Shown: positions 17,339-25,844, counted from the first letter of the stretch. The stretch is DNA of 64,000 bases from an uncultured bacterium (GCA_903870275.1 CAIQCK010000107.1:1-64000), one strand, 5' to 3'. Notes: a model not told the origin generated them from the letters alone. Translations and numbers: made by a program.

Positions 17339-18891
17339 AACGCCTCATCACCATCCTGGCCGCGTTCTTTTGCGCCGCCGTCCCTTCATCTCCGGCCGCC
17401 GATGCGTCGGCGCGCCGGCCGAATGTTTTGTTCATCATGACCGACCAGCAGCGCTGGGACTGCGTCGGCGCGAACGGCAATAAGATCATCCAGACGCCGA
17501 ACCTCGACCGGCTCGCGGCTCGCGGCGCGAACTTCACGCACGCCTTCGTCGCCGCGCCCGTGTGCGTGCCGTCGCGCATCAGTTATTTCACCGGCCGCTA
17601 CGCGCACGCGCACCGCAACCGCGTCAATTACACGCCGCTCGACCGCGCCGAGGTCTTGATGCAGGCGCGGTTCAAGGCGGCCGGCTATCGCACCGCGTCG
17701 GTCGGCAAGCTCCATTATTATCCGCCCACCGCCGAGGAGGCGCGCCGCACCGGGTTCGACATTGTGGAACTGCACGACGGCGGGGGACTCACCGATCCGT
17801 GGTCGGATTATGTGAAATGGCGGCAGGCCAACGATCCGCACAAAGACATCAACTACTACGCCGTCGCCAGGGACATCGCGCCCGGGAAGAATCCGTTTCG
17901 CGCCGCGATCGCCGCCGAGTTCACCTGCACCGCCTGGGTCGGCCTGCGGGCGCGGCACTGGCTGGCGGAACTCGCGCGCGAGGAGAAGCCGTTCTTCCTT
18001 TACACCTCGTTCTGGAAACCGCACGGGCCGTTTGAGGTCGCCGCGCCTTACGACGCGATGTATGACGGCGTGGAGATTCCGCTGCCGGAGCATTTCACGG
18101 AGGAGGATGTAAAAAAGCTGCCGCTGCCTCTGCAAAAGCTCGTGATGCGCGGCGGCGACCGCGACCTGAAGATCAGCCGCGAGCGGCTGGAGTGGATTTA
18201 CCGCAGCTACTACGGCGCCATCAGCCAGGTGGACCGCGAGATCGGCCTCCTCCTCGACGCGCTCGACGCCACCGGCCAGGCGGCGAACACGCTCATCGTC
18301 TTCGGCTCCGACCACGGCGCGCAATTGATGGAGCACGGCATCATGGACAAGAACTGTTTTTTTGAGTCCTCGGTGTGCGTGCCGCTCATGCTGAGCCTGC
18401 CGGGCCGCGTCAAGCCGGCCCGTTACGATCAACTCATCGAGTCGGTGGACCTGCTGCCGACCTTGTTCGAATTCACCGGCCTGCCCGAGCCGCGCGAGTG
18501 CCAGGGGCGCAGCTTCGCGCCGCTCATCGCGGATTGCGGACGCGCCTATGAGCCGCACGACGAGGTCTTTAGCGAGAACGTCATTCCCGAAGTCATCACC
18601 GGCGGGAAGCTCGACATGTCGTTCGAGAAAGGCAAAGGCGTGGCCGGCATCCGCCATCCCGACGCGAAGATGGTCCGCACCGGCCGCTGGAAGTATTGCT
18701 ACTATCCGGAAGGGTACGCGGAGCTTTACGACCTGCAAGCCGACCCGCACGAGCGCACGAACCTCGCCGGCCGCGAGGAGTATCGCGCCGTCGAAACCGA
18801 TCTCCGCACCCGCCTGCTCAACTGGCTTATCAACAGCTCCGAGACCGACCAAATCGCCCCGCGCTGGTTGCTGCCGGAAAAGAAGAAGTAG
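17335..18891 (+). CDS. Secreted S1-family sulfatase (TDQQR type)
   Basis: The start is the ATG overlapping the preceding stop; a signal peptide follows at once, while the open frame upstream is a shadow of the GH5-like gene. The 518-residue protein has TDQQRWD (36-42), in which the second metal Asp is Gln as in many iduronate- and choline-sulfatase-like members. The formylglycine motif is CVPSR (Cys77), followed by SVGKLHYYPP and FGSDHGAQLMEHG. The SDHG form and the GKLHYYP loop resemble the iduronate/choline sulfatase branch. It is the last gene of the plus-strand run and converges with the winged-helix gene 32 bases away. Confidence 0.92.
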   Translation: MKRLITILAAFFCAAVPSSPAADASARRPNVLFIMTDQQRWDCVGANGNKIIQTPNLDRLAARGANFTHAFVAAPVCVPSRISYFTGRYAHAHRNRVNYTPLDRAEVLMQARFKAAGYRTASVGKLHYYPPTAEEARRTGFDIVELHDGGGLTDPWSDYVKWRQANDPHKDINYYAVARDIAPGKNPFRAAIAAEFTCTAWVGLRARHWLAELAREEKPFFLYTSFWKPHGPFEVAAPYDAMYDGVEIPLPEHFTEEDVKKLPLPLQKLVMRGGDRDLKISRERLEWIYRSYYGAISQVDREIGLLLDALDATGQAANTLIVFGSDHGAQLMEHGIMDKNCFFESSVCVPLMLSLPGRVKPARYDQLIESVDLLPTLFEFTGLPEPRECQGRSFAPLIADCGRAYEPHDEVFSENVIPEVITGGKLDMSFEKGKGVAGIRHPDAKMVRTGRWKYCYYPEGYAELYDLQADPHERTNLAGREEYRAVETDLRTRLLNWLINSSETDQIAPRWLLPEKKK

Positions 18892-18923
18892 AGAAGAAGC
18901 TGAATTGACTCGTCACGCCCGCC

Positions 18924-19244
18924 CTACACCAGCGGCGTGTCGAGGCGCACCAGACAATGGCCGAGGTGGAGCGTCGTCGAGCCGGCGGGCGGCAGGAACG
19001 CGGGCGCCATCTCATAAAACCCGCGATACCGCTGCACCGCGATGCCCATCTGGCTCAAAACGACCAGATGCTTGTAAGCCGAGTCGGCCGAACAACCCAC
19101 GCGCTTGGCCAGCTCCGTCGTCGGCACCAACCCGCCCTTGCTCAACTCCCGCAACAGCTTCCATCGCGTCTGATCGCTCAACAACATGCTGACCTGCTCC
19201 AACGACAGCGGCAGCGTTCCCGTAGAAGTGCTCGTCGTGCTCAT
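18924..19244 (-). CDS. Small winged-helix (ArsR-like) transcriptional regulator
   Basis: From the ATG at 19244 the product is 106 residues; an upstream in-frame ATG at 19328 would add 28 hydrophilic residues and cannot be excluded. Residues about 14-75 have the ArsR-type winged-helix pattern: LLSDQTRWKLLRELSKGG (helix 1-2), PTTELAKRVGCS (helix 3) and ADSAYKHLVVLSQMGI (recognition helix), then a short wing. The last 30 residues (HLGHCLVRLD) are beta-rich and could form a dimer or ligand part. No clear metal-binding Cys pair is present. The gene faces the sulfatase end to end, and a 21-bp tandem array lies about 110 bases upstream of its start. Confidence 0.7.
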   Translation of the reverse strand: MSTTSTSTGTLPLSLEQVSMLLSDQTRWKLLRELSKGGLVPTTELAKRVGCSADSAYKHLVVLSQMGIAVQRYRGFYEMAPAFLPPAGSTTLHLGHCLVRLDTPLV

Positions 19245-19353
19245 AGGTTTGAGGGGTTTGCTGTCGCCCTTGTAACTCCGCCGTTCCGTGAAAAGCAAGG
19301 GCATTTCCGCTCTCGGGACCGCGCGCAACCCGTGCGCACCAACCCGTGCGGAG

Positions 19354-19686
19354 TCGGCAGGGAATCACCCGTCGGCGGCGATGAATCGCACACCGGTGGG
19401 AAGGAACCTGCAAGCGGCGATATGGAACCCCCGGGCGGCTGTAAGGAACGCCCGGGCGGCGATACGGAACCCATGGGCGGTGATACCGACCCCCCATACG
19501 GCATTATGTAACCCCCAAGCGGTGAAACATAACGACGCGGCGGTGATAAAGAATCTGCAAGCGGTGATACATAATTCCGGAGCGGCAAAATGGAACGCCG
19601 AGGCGGTAATAATGAACCCCTAGGCGGAATTACGGAACCCCCAAGCGGCGATAATGAAGCGGCAGGCGGCTAAACTGAACCGGCGG
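19354..19686. repeat. Degenerate 21-bp tandem repeat array, about 16 units
   Basis: Thirteen consecutive units of exactly 21 bases run from 19414 to 19686, each opening with GCGG (ACGG in one). A loose consensus is GCGGYGATANNGAACCCCNNN. Two more 21-base units and one 18-base unit extend the array left to 19354. No two units are identical, unlike CRISPR repeats, and no spacer pattern exists. Because 21 is a multiple of three, several frames stay open; read as protein, one strand gives an AAIxNPx heptad and the other a GGSVSPP heptad. The array sits about 110 bases upstream of the winged-helix gene and 170 bases past the end of the ankyrin gene. Confidence 0.9.
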
Positions 19687-19854
19687 GCCGTTTGAAAGCC
19701 GCCCCACCATCTACGAAACATGCAAAAACGTGTTGGAAACGTCAAAAACCGCTACCGAAGGCTCAATACGGTAGAGTTGACGCAGCGCATGCGCATAGGA
19801 CATCGAAATGGCCGAATGAATTACGAAGACTAGGTGGTGACTGGAGTCAAATAC
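19687..19854. other. Non-coding spacer between the 21-bp array and the ankyrin gene
   Basis: This 168-base stretch has lower GC than its surroundings. I see no credible gene, no strong hairpin with a T-run and no repeat units beyond the first few bases. Short open frames crossing it lack a ribosome-binding site and recognisable composition. Confidence 0.5.
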
Positions 19855-20940
19855 TCACTCGTGCCCGCCGTGCTGGCGCAGCAACTCCACCACGGCGGCC
19901 TTGTGGCTCTTCAGTATCGCATCAAAGCCTTCAATCCACAAAGTCTCGCATCTCCCCAACACCGCCTGCAAAGGCGTTGAACCGTTGTTGTCCTTGGCAT
20001 TGACCTCGGCTCCTTTGGCTAACAGCAACTCCACCACCTCCTTGTGACCATAATACGCCGCCTCGTGCAAAGGCGTGCCGCCGTCATTCCTCCTGACATT
20101 GACCTCGGCCCCGTTAGCCAGCAGCAATCTCACCAAGTCCTTGCGACCATCACCTGCCGCATAGTGCAATGGCGTCCTGCCGTCGGATTCCCTGGCATTG
20201 ACCTCGGCGCCGTTAGCCAGCAGCAACTCCACAACCTCTTTGCGTCCTTTTTTCGTTGCACCGTGCAAGGGCGTTTCGCCGAATTTGTCTTTGACATTGA
20301 CCTCAGCACCCTTGGCCAGCAACAACTTCACCACGCCTTTGTGGCCAAAAAATGCCGCCACTTGCAAAGGCGTGCTACCGTCATTTCTCCTGGTATTGGC
20401 ATCGGCTCCTTTGGCCAACAACAATTCCACCACAGCCTTGTGGCCATAATACGCCGCCCAGCGCAAAGGCGTGAAGCCATCCCTGTCCCTGGCATTGACC
20501 TCGGCTCCTTTGGTCAGCAGCAATTCCACTACGTCTTTGTGGCCATAATACATTGCATAGTGCAGAGGCGTACTGCCATCCCTATCCTTGGCATTAACCG
20601 CGGCCTTGTTGGCCAGCAACATTTCCACCACGTCCTTGCGAGCCTTCGACACTGCCTCGTGCAATAGAGTCGCGCCCTCGTTGTCCCTGACATTGGCATC
20701 AGCCCCTTTGGCCAGCAGCAATTTCATTACGTCCTTGTGGGCATGAGCCATCGCCAAGCACAAAGGCGTCCCACCTCTGTCGTCTTTGCTTGAAATCAGA
20801 TCGGGATTGTCTTGGAGCAACTTCTTGACCTTTTCCAGATCGCCCCTCGCGGCAGCGTCATGAATCTCGCCGCCGAAGGCGAGGCAACTCAAAACCATGA
20901 CCCCAAATAACAGGAACAGGTGCCGGCTAATGGTTTTCAT
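19855..20940 (-). CDS. Secreted ankyrin-repeat protein
   Basis: I start it at 20940, where a hydrophobic leader begins (MKTISRHLFLLFGVMVLSCL); the frame is open for 111 more codons upstream but that part overlaps palindromic non-coding DNA. The 361-residue product consists of about nine to ten ankyrin repeats of 33 residues with the classic G-x-TPLHxAxxxGHKxVVELLLAKGAxVNA pattern, beginning with a GEIHDAAARGDLEKVKKLL cap. The leader has a Cys in a VLSC context, a weak lipobox. Ankyrin stacks bind proteins, so this is probably an envelope or extracellular binding partner. GC is visibly lower than that of neighbouring genes and the repeats are very alike, suggesting recent expansion or transfer. 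Confidence 0.88.
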   Translation of the reverse strand: MKTISRHLFLLFGVMVLSCLAFGGEIHDAAARGDLEKVKKLLQDNPDLISSKDDRGGTPLCLAMAHAHKDVMKLLLAKGADANVRDNEGATLLHEAVSKARKDVVEMLLANKAAVNAKDRDGSTPLHYAMYYGHKDVVELLLTKGAEVNARDRDGFTPLRWAAYYGHKAVVELLLAKGADANTRRNDGSTPLQVAAFFGHKGVVKLLLAKGAEVNVKDKFGETPLHGATKKGRKEVVELLLANGAEVNARESDGRTPLHYAAGDGRKDLVRLLLANGAEVNVRRNDGGTPLHEAAYYGHKEVVELLLAKGAEVNAKDNNGSTPLQAVLGRCETLWIEGFDAILKSHKAAVVELLRQHGGHE

Positions 20941-21437
20941 TCTTCCTGCGCTCCTCAGTGGCTGCCGGATTCTGAATCTTCCCCTCGAGTTGGTCGAGAA
21001 CATTTCCCATCCCGTTCGCGGTATCACTTTTGGCATCACCTGACATTTCCCTAATGACCTGCGGCCTACGACAGGCACGGTCCATAATGACAGTTGCCAT
21101 TGAGCACACAAGTGTTCGCTCTTGTTCCACAAATCCCAGCGGCGTCGTCCCTGACGGGCCGAAGTTGCTAAACAAATCCGCATGCGCGCGGCTAGGATTG
21201 CTTCGAGGTCGCGAAGATGGCAGAACGATTCGCGGTTCCCGGTGTTGGAACATGTCAGCAGACCGGCGGTCATAGACCGCCGAACAACTGGGAGAGGCGA
21301 CGTCCACGTCGCCTGCTCAATTTATAATTATCGGCGACTTGGAAGTCGCCGCTCCCAGCCAACATCCGGCGGTCATGGACCGCCGCTACAGGTTTGGTTG
21401 CAATGCGTCAGCAGACGAAAGGAAACGAGAAGCATAA
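20941..21437. other. 500-base intergenic region rich in palindromes
   Basis: This divergent interval between the ankyrin gene and the next plus-strand gene must hold promoters for both. Its right half contains four near-perfect hairpins, listed separately. The left half (20941-21240) shows open frames on both strands but none with convincing composition; one minus-strand frame ending at 20927 overlaps the ankyrin start by 14 bases and is noted under rejected items. Confidence 0.6.
21264..21390. repeat. Cluster of four palindromes (REP/MITE-like)
   Basis: Four hairpins lie in 127 bases. 21264-21282: CGGCGGTC-ATA-GACCGCCG. 21295-21314: AGGCGACGT-CC-ACGTCGCCT. 21333-21350: GGCGACTT-GG-AAGTCGCC. 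21367-21385: CGGCGGTC-ATG-GACCGCCG, followed by CTACAG. The middle two are framed by an outer inverted repeat, CTGGGAG at 21287-21293 and CTCCCAG at 21352-21358. The outer pair match elements at 44.34 kb and 48.55 kb. No transposase or RAYT gene is present in the window. Confidence 0.88.
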
Positions 21438-22367
21438 ATGATAAAGCACTTGCGCCTTCTAGTAGCCGCGTTGTTGCTGGCACCGCTGGCCGCGCTGCAC
21501 GCCGCCGATACGCCGGAAAAGAAAGACGCTGCGTCAACCAGCGCCCCCGCCTGCCTTGACTGCTTCGGCATCCGCAAACTTTTCCCCGCCAAGCCGGGCG
21601 GGCGGGAATGGTTTGCGAATTGGAGCGGTTCGTCCCGGGCCTTCACGGGCATTGATCCGAAGGACCCGTGGTTTGATTGCGCTCATGGTGACGGCAAATA
21701 CGAGGTGGATGGACGCGGCAGGCTGACGGCGAGCGGACCCATCGTGCGGATGTATGTGCACGATCCGAAGAAACAGACTGAATGGGACGAAAACCTGGAG
21801 ATTACAGTCTATTTCACACGCATCAGCGAAACCAAACAACTTTCCTATTCCGGCTTGCAGATTTCAGCGCGCACCGATCACGGCACCACCGGCGACGAGA
21901 GGAAAAATCTTTGCGACGATCGCGGCTATTTCGCGAAAGTCACGGTGGACGGTCGTTGGGAGTTTGAGAAGGAGATCGCACATCATCGGGATGGCGGCAG
22001 CGCCAGCGTTGCCACGGCGCACCCGTGGCCGGAATTGCCGAAAAACGCGAGCATTGGCGTCAAATACGTGCTGCGAAATCTGTCGCGCGACCGCGTGAAA
22101 CTCGAACTCTACCGTGATCTCTCCGGCGGCAAAGACGGCGGCGCTTGGGAAAAGATGACCGAGTTCACCGACAACGGCAGCAATTTCGGCGTCGGCAAGA
22201 CGCCGCCCGCGCCTGGCGTGAAGCCCGAGTTGCCGTTGATCCACAGCCGGGTCCTGCCCGATTCCGAAAACAAAAAGCCGATGATGAGCGTCTATCTGCG
22301 ACACGAATACGGAACGATGGCTTACGAGAAACTCAGCATCCGCGAGATTGAGCCGCTGAAAGAATAG
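21438..22367 (+). CDS. Secreted protein of unknown function, beta-sandwich-like
   Basis: The 309-residue product begins with a clear signal peptide (cleavage after HAADT). A Cys-x-x-Cys pair (ACLDCFG) follows at about residue 38. The rest is rich in short beta segments with Gly, Asp and aromatic residues (ISYSGLQISARTDH-like strands; YFAKVTVDGRWEFEKEI; the C-terminal MSVYLRHEYGTMAYEKLSIREI). This is the pattern of a concanavalin-type jelly roll, as in some polysaccharide lyases or DUF1080-type domains. I do not recognise the family and assign no reaction. It is 62 bases upstream of a sulfatase, suggesting a role in glycan processing. Confidence 0.7.
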   Translation: MIKHLRLLVAALLLAPLAALHAADTPEKKDAASTSAPACLDCFGIRKLFPAKPGGREWFANWSGSSRAFTGIDPKDPWFDCAHGDGKYEVDGRGRLTASGPIVRMYVHDPKKQTEWDENLEITVYFTRISETKQLSYSGLQISARTDHGTTGDERKNLCDDRGYFAKVTVDGRWEFEKEIAHHRDGGSASVATAHPWPELPKNASIGVKYVLRNLSRDRVKLELYRDLSGGKDGGAWEKMTEFTDNGSNFGVGKTPPAPGVKPELPLIHSRVLPDSENKKPMMSVYLRHEYGTMAYEKLSIREIEPLKE

Positions 22368-22429
22368 CCATGCTTCTCCCCAACCCGAGACGGGCAAGAA
22401 ATACTCCGTAAACATCGCGACAAGGACTT

Positions 22430-24079
22430 ATGAAATTTGTTTTTGACCCACGGTTTTTGCTTCTCGCCGTTCTTGTTATTTGCCCTCGCGTGGTTCAAAG
22501 CGCCGACGCGCCGAAGCGGCCGGTCAACCTGCTGTTCCTCATCACCGACCAGCAGCGTTGGGACGCGCTCGGTTGCGCGGGAAACAAAGTTCTCAAGACG
22601 CCGAACCTCGACCGGCTGGCGCGGGACGGCGCGCGGTTCGCCAGCTTCTACTCTTCCTGCCCGGTCTGTTCGCCGGCGCGCACGACGATTCTGACCGGAC
22701 GCAGCGTCGGCACGCACAAGGTCGCCGACAACAGGGACATCACGCGCGACGATCTGCCCGAACTCGTGACGTTCGACCAGGTTCTGTTGCGCAACGGCTA
22801 CCACGGCGAATACCACGGCAAGTATCACAGCCCTTACAAGATGGCGCTCGACTACAATCAGCCCGTGCGCTGGGTCAACGGCAAGCGCCCGGCCGGTTCC
22901 AAAGCCGACATGGCTGAGGGGCTGGCGTTCAAGGCCTACATCGAGGCGCACGTGCCGGAGCGTCCGCTCAAACCGGGCGAGTTGCTCGCGAATCTGTATG
23001 GCCGGCCTTACACGCCCGACCCGATTGATGGCGCTTACGGCATGACGCAGGAGCAGGTTGAAAAACTTGGCCGCGGCAAACAGGTGAAGCGCGACCTCGA
23101 GATCGGCCAGGGCACCACCTACGGTTGCCTCGACGTGCCGGCCGAGCACACGCTCACCGCGTGGACAGCCAAGGAAGGCATCGAGGGACTCGAACGGCTC
23201 CACAAGACCGGCGGCCCATTCACGCTGACGATTTCCATCAGCCCGCCGCACCCGCCGATGGCGGTGGCGAAGCCGTATTACGGCATGTATCCGGCCGACA
23301 CGATTCCCGTGCCGGTGAGCCTGAACGACCGCGGCGAAAACTCACCCTACTGGCGGCAGCAAAACCGGGACACCGGTCCCTACCGCGACCCGCAAAAAGT
23401 CCGCCAGATGATCTCCGACTACTACGGCCTCGTCACGGAAGTGGACGATTGGATCGGCAAGATCCTGAACCGGCTGAGCGAACTCGGCCTCGCCGACAAC
23501 ACGCTGGTGATTTTCACCAGCGACCACGGCGAGATGCTCGGCGACCACGGCGTGCACTCGAAGATGAAGTTTTTCGAAGGCGCGGCCCACATCCCGTTGC
23601 TGATGCGCCTGCCCGGCGTCATCCCGGCGGGCAAGGTCGTTCAGGCGCCGGCGGCGCAGATTGATTTGTTCGCCACGATCCTCGACTACCTCGGCATGAG
23701 CGGCCACGAGTCCGAAGGCCGGAGCCTGCGCCCGCTGATCGAAGGCAAGGACGATAGCGCGGACCGCGTCGCCGTCTCGGAATGGCACGCGACGCACCTG
23801 CCCGGCTTCATGGTTTTTGACGGCCGTTGGAAGTTCATGTTCGGCCAGACGGCCGACGCGCCGTCCCTCGACGCGCTTTACGATTTGCAGAACGACCCGA
23901 ACGAGGTCACCAACCTCATCGGCTGCAATCCCGACCGCGAAAAATATAAAGCCGAAGCCGAGCGGATGAAAAACCTGCTCGTCGCGTGGCTGGTGCGCGT
24001 GAAGTCGCCGTATCTGGAAAGCGTCAAGGCGCGGCCCGTGATCGGAGCGGGCGAGACGCCGCGAACTCAACGGCGTTAG
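22430..24079 (+). CDS. Secreted S1-family sulfatase with CSPAR signature
   Basis: The start follows a CAAGGA site. The 549-residue protein has a signal peptide (about 1-25), ITDQQRWD (38-45) and the modification site CSPART with Cys80, where the usual Ser is Ala. HGKYHSP stands for the GKWH motif, and FTSDHGEMLGDHGVHSKM supplies the second metal pair. The SDHGEMLGDHG form is typical of the choline-sulfatase/iduronate-sulfatase/phosphonate-monoester-hydrolase branch. A large insertion between about 130 and 240 makes it longer than most neighbours. Specificity cannot be assigned. Confidence 0.92.
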   Translation: MKFVFDPRFLLLAVLVICPRVVQSADAPKRPVNLLFLITDQQRWDALGCAGNKVLKTPNLDRLARDGARFASFYSSCPVCSPARTTILTGRSVGTHKVADNRDITRDDLPELVTFDQVLLRNGYHGEYHGKYHSPYKMALDYNQPVRWVNGKRPAGSKADMAEGLAFKAYIEAHVPERPLKPGELLANLYGRPYTPDPIDGAYGMTQEQVEKLGRGKQVKRDLEIGQGTTYGCLDVPAEHTLTAWTAKEGIEGLERLHKTGGPFTLTISISPPHPPMAVAKPYYGMYPADTIPVPVSLNDRGENSPYWRQQNRDTGPYRDPQKVRQMISDYYGLVTEVDDWIGKILNRLSELGLADNTLVIFTSDHGEMLGDHGVHSKMKFFEGAAHIPLLMRLPGVIPAGKVVQAPAAQIDLFATILDYLGMSGHESEGRSLRPLIEGKDDSADRVAVSEWHATHLPGFMVFDGRWKFMFGQTADAPSLDALYDLQNDPNEVTNLIGCNPDREKYKAEAERMKNLLVAWLVRVKSPYLESVKARPVIGAGETPRTQRR

Positions 24080-24113
24080 CACATCGAACGTTTGATGCAT
24101 CCATACCTATATA

Positions 24114-25700
24114 ATGAAAACGGTTGCTCATTCCTTTTGCTTTGCCGTGATTGTTGCTTTGGGGTTACTGGCTGGCCGGCTTGAGGCGGCGGAGGCTAGG
24201 ACGCCCAACATCCTCTTTGCGCTCGCGGACGACTGGAGCTATGGGCACGCTGGCGCGTACGGTTGCCAGTGGGTGAAGACGCCGGCGTTCGACCGCGTGG
24301 CGCGCGAGGGCGTGCTCTTCACCAACGCCTACACGCCCAACGCCAAGTGCGCGCCGTCGCGGGCGTGCATTCTCACCGGCCGCAATCCCTGGCAGCTCAA
24401 GGCCGCGTGCAACCACGTCTGTTTTTTTCCGCCGGAGTTCAAGGCCTACGCCGAGGCGCTCTCGGAGCATGGCTGCTTCGCCGGCATGACCGCAAAAGGT
24501 TGGGCGCCGGGCGTGGCCAACGACGCCAGCGGCAAACCGCGCGCGATGGCCGGCAAGCGGTTTGACAAACGCAGAGCGCCGCCGCCCACAAAAGACATCA
24601 GTAGCAACGACTACGCCGCCAACTTTGCCGACTTCCTCGACGCCGCGCCCGCAGGCCGGCCGTGGTGTTTCTGGTATGGCTCCACGGAGCCGCACCGCCC
24701 CTACGAATACGGCAGCGGCATCGCCAAGGGCGGCAAAAAACTTTCCGATGTGGACCGCGTGCCCGGTTACTGGCCCGACAACGAGGTCGTCCGCAACGAC
24801 ATGCTCGACTACGCGTTCGAGGTCGAACACTTCGACCGGCACCTCGGCCGGATGCTGGCCGAACTGGAGCGGCGCGGTCAACTCGACGACACGCTCGTCA
24901 TCGTCACCTCCGACAACGGCATGCCGTTCCCGCGCTCGAAAGGCAATGAATACGAGGTCTCCAATCATATGCCGCTCGCCGCGATGTGGAAGCGCGGCAT
25001 CCGCGCGCCGGGCCGCGTCGTCAGTGATTTCGTCAGTTTCATTGACTTCGCGCCGACGTTCATCGAGGTCGTCGGCGTGCCGTGGGCGCAGACCGGCATG
25101 GCGTCCGCCGCGGGTCGCAGCCTCACCGACATTTTTCGCTCGGAGAAATCCGGCCGCGTCAATCCCTCGCGCGACCACGTGTTGCTCGGCCAGGAGCGCC
25201 ACGACGTGGGCCGGCCGCACGATTGGGGTTATCCGATCCGCAGCCTCGTGACCGACGGCTGGATTTACCTGCGCAACTTCGAGCCGGCGCGCTGGCCCGC
25301 CGGCAATCCCGAAACCGGCTACCTCAACACCGACGGCGGCGCGACGAAGACCGTGGTCCTCGACGCTCACCGCAAGGACGCGAGCGACCGGCACTGGGCG
25401 GAATGTTTCGGCAAGCGCGCGGCTGAGGAATTCTACGATTTGAAGAACGATCCCGATTGTCTGAAGAACCTCGCCGCGAGCGCAGAGCAGCAGGCGCGCA
25501 GAGCACGTCTCCAGCAACAGCTCTTCGACGAACTCAAGGCGCAGGACGATCCGCGCATGTCCGGCAACGGCGCTGTTTTCGAGGCAGAGCCGTATGCCCA
25601 GGAGGGCCAGCGCAACTTTTACGAGCGCTACATGAAGGGTGAGAAAATCAAAGCCGGTTGGGTCAACGAATCCGATTTCGAGAAAACGTCGCTGGATTGA
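24114..25700 (+). CDS. Secreted S1-family sulfatase
   Basis: The 528-residue product starts with a signal peptide (about 1-26). The core motifs are ALADDWSYGHAGAYG (metal Asp39-Asp40), CAPSRACILTG (formylglycine Cys79), GMTAKGWAPG in place of GKWH, FWYGSTEPHRPY and VTSDNGMPFPRSKG. The ADDWSYGHAGAYG and PFPRSKG patterns resemble the sulfamidase-like branch also represented by the gene at 13364. There is no ribosome-binding site: the start codon overlaps a TATAAT hexamer (24110-24115). It is 34 bases after the preceding sulfatase. Confidence 0.92.
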   Translation: MKTVAHSFCFAVIVALGLLAGRLEAAEARTPNILFALADDWSYGHAGAYGCQWVKTPAFDRVAREGVLFTNAYTPNAKCAPSRACILTGRNPWQLKAACNHVCFFPPEFKAYAEALSEHGCFAGMTAKGWAPGVANDASGKPRAMAGKRFDKRRAPPPTKDISSNDYAANFADFLDAAPAGRPWCFWYGSTEPHRPYEYGSGIAKGGKKLSDVDRVPGYWPDNEVVRNDMLDYAFEVEHFDRHLGRMLAELERRGQLDDTLVIVTSDNGMPFPRSKGNEYEVSNHMPLAAMWKRGIRAPGRVVSDFVSFIDFAPTFIEVVGVPWAQTGMASAAGRSLTDIFRSEKSGRVNPSRDHVLLGQERHDVGRPHDWGYPIRSLVTDGWIYLRNFEPARWPAGNPETGYLNTDGGATKTVVLDAHRKDASDRHWAECFGKRAAEEFYDLKNDPDCLKNLAASAEQQARRARLQQQLFDELKAQDDPRMSGNGAVFEAEPYAQEGQRNFYERYMKGEKIKAGWVNESDFEKTSLD

Positions 25701-25844
25701 GGCGCTCGCGGCCATTGCGCGTTGCCGATGCCGGTTTTTTCGCGACGCATTTCCGCAGAATGTCTGCTAGGCTGCTGCTTCGCAGCCAGACAACCTGACG
25801 TCATTTTTGCTCAGGCGATCGGCGCCGCTTAACTCAAACAGACA
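25701..25844. other. Intergenic segment with a small hairpin
   Basis: The 144-base gap contains GGCTGC-TGCTTC-GCAGCC (25770-25787), a six-pair stem with no T-run, so it is not a convincing terminator. Nothing else is recognised. Confidence 0.4.

Noticed and set aside
19288..19623. A 111-codon plus-strand ORF and minus-strand ORFs made from the 21-bp array
   Set aside because: Frames are open because the unit is a multiple of three; the plus-strand one ends by a stop inside the array and no frame has a ribosome-binding site or conserved composition. Kept as a repeat, not as a gene.
19354..19686. CRISPR array
   Set aside because: Units are imperfect throughout and contiguous, without the alternation of constant repeats and unique spacers, and no cas gene is nearby.
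20927..21100. Possible small minus-strand ORF overlapping the ankyrin start by 14 bases
   Set aside because: From an ATG at 21100 it would give a 57-residue hydrophilic peptide ending EERRKNENH. The overlap resembles coupling, but there is no ribosome-binding site or family, so it is left uncalled.
25770..25787. Hairpin GGCTGC/GCAGCC as an intrinsic terminator
   Set aside because: Short stem and no T-run on either strand.
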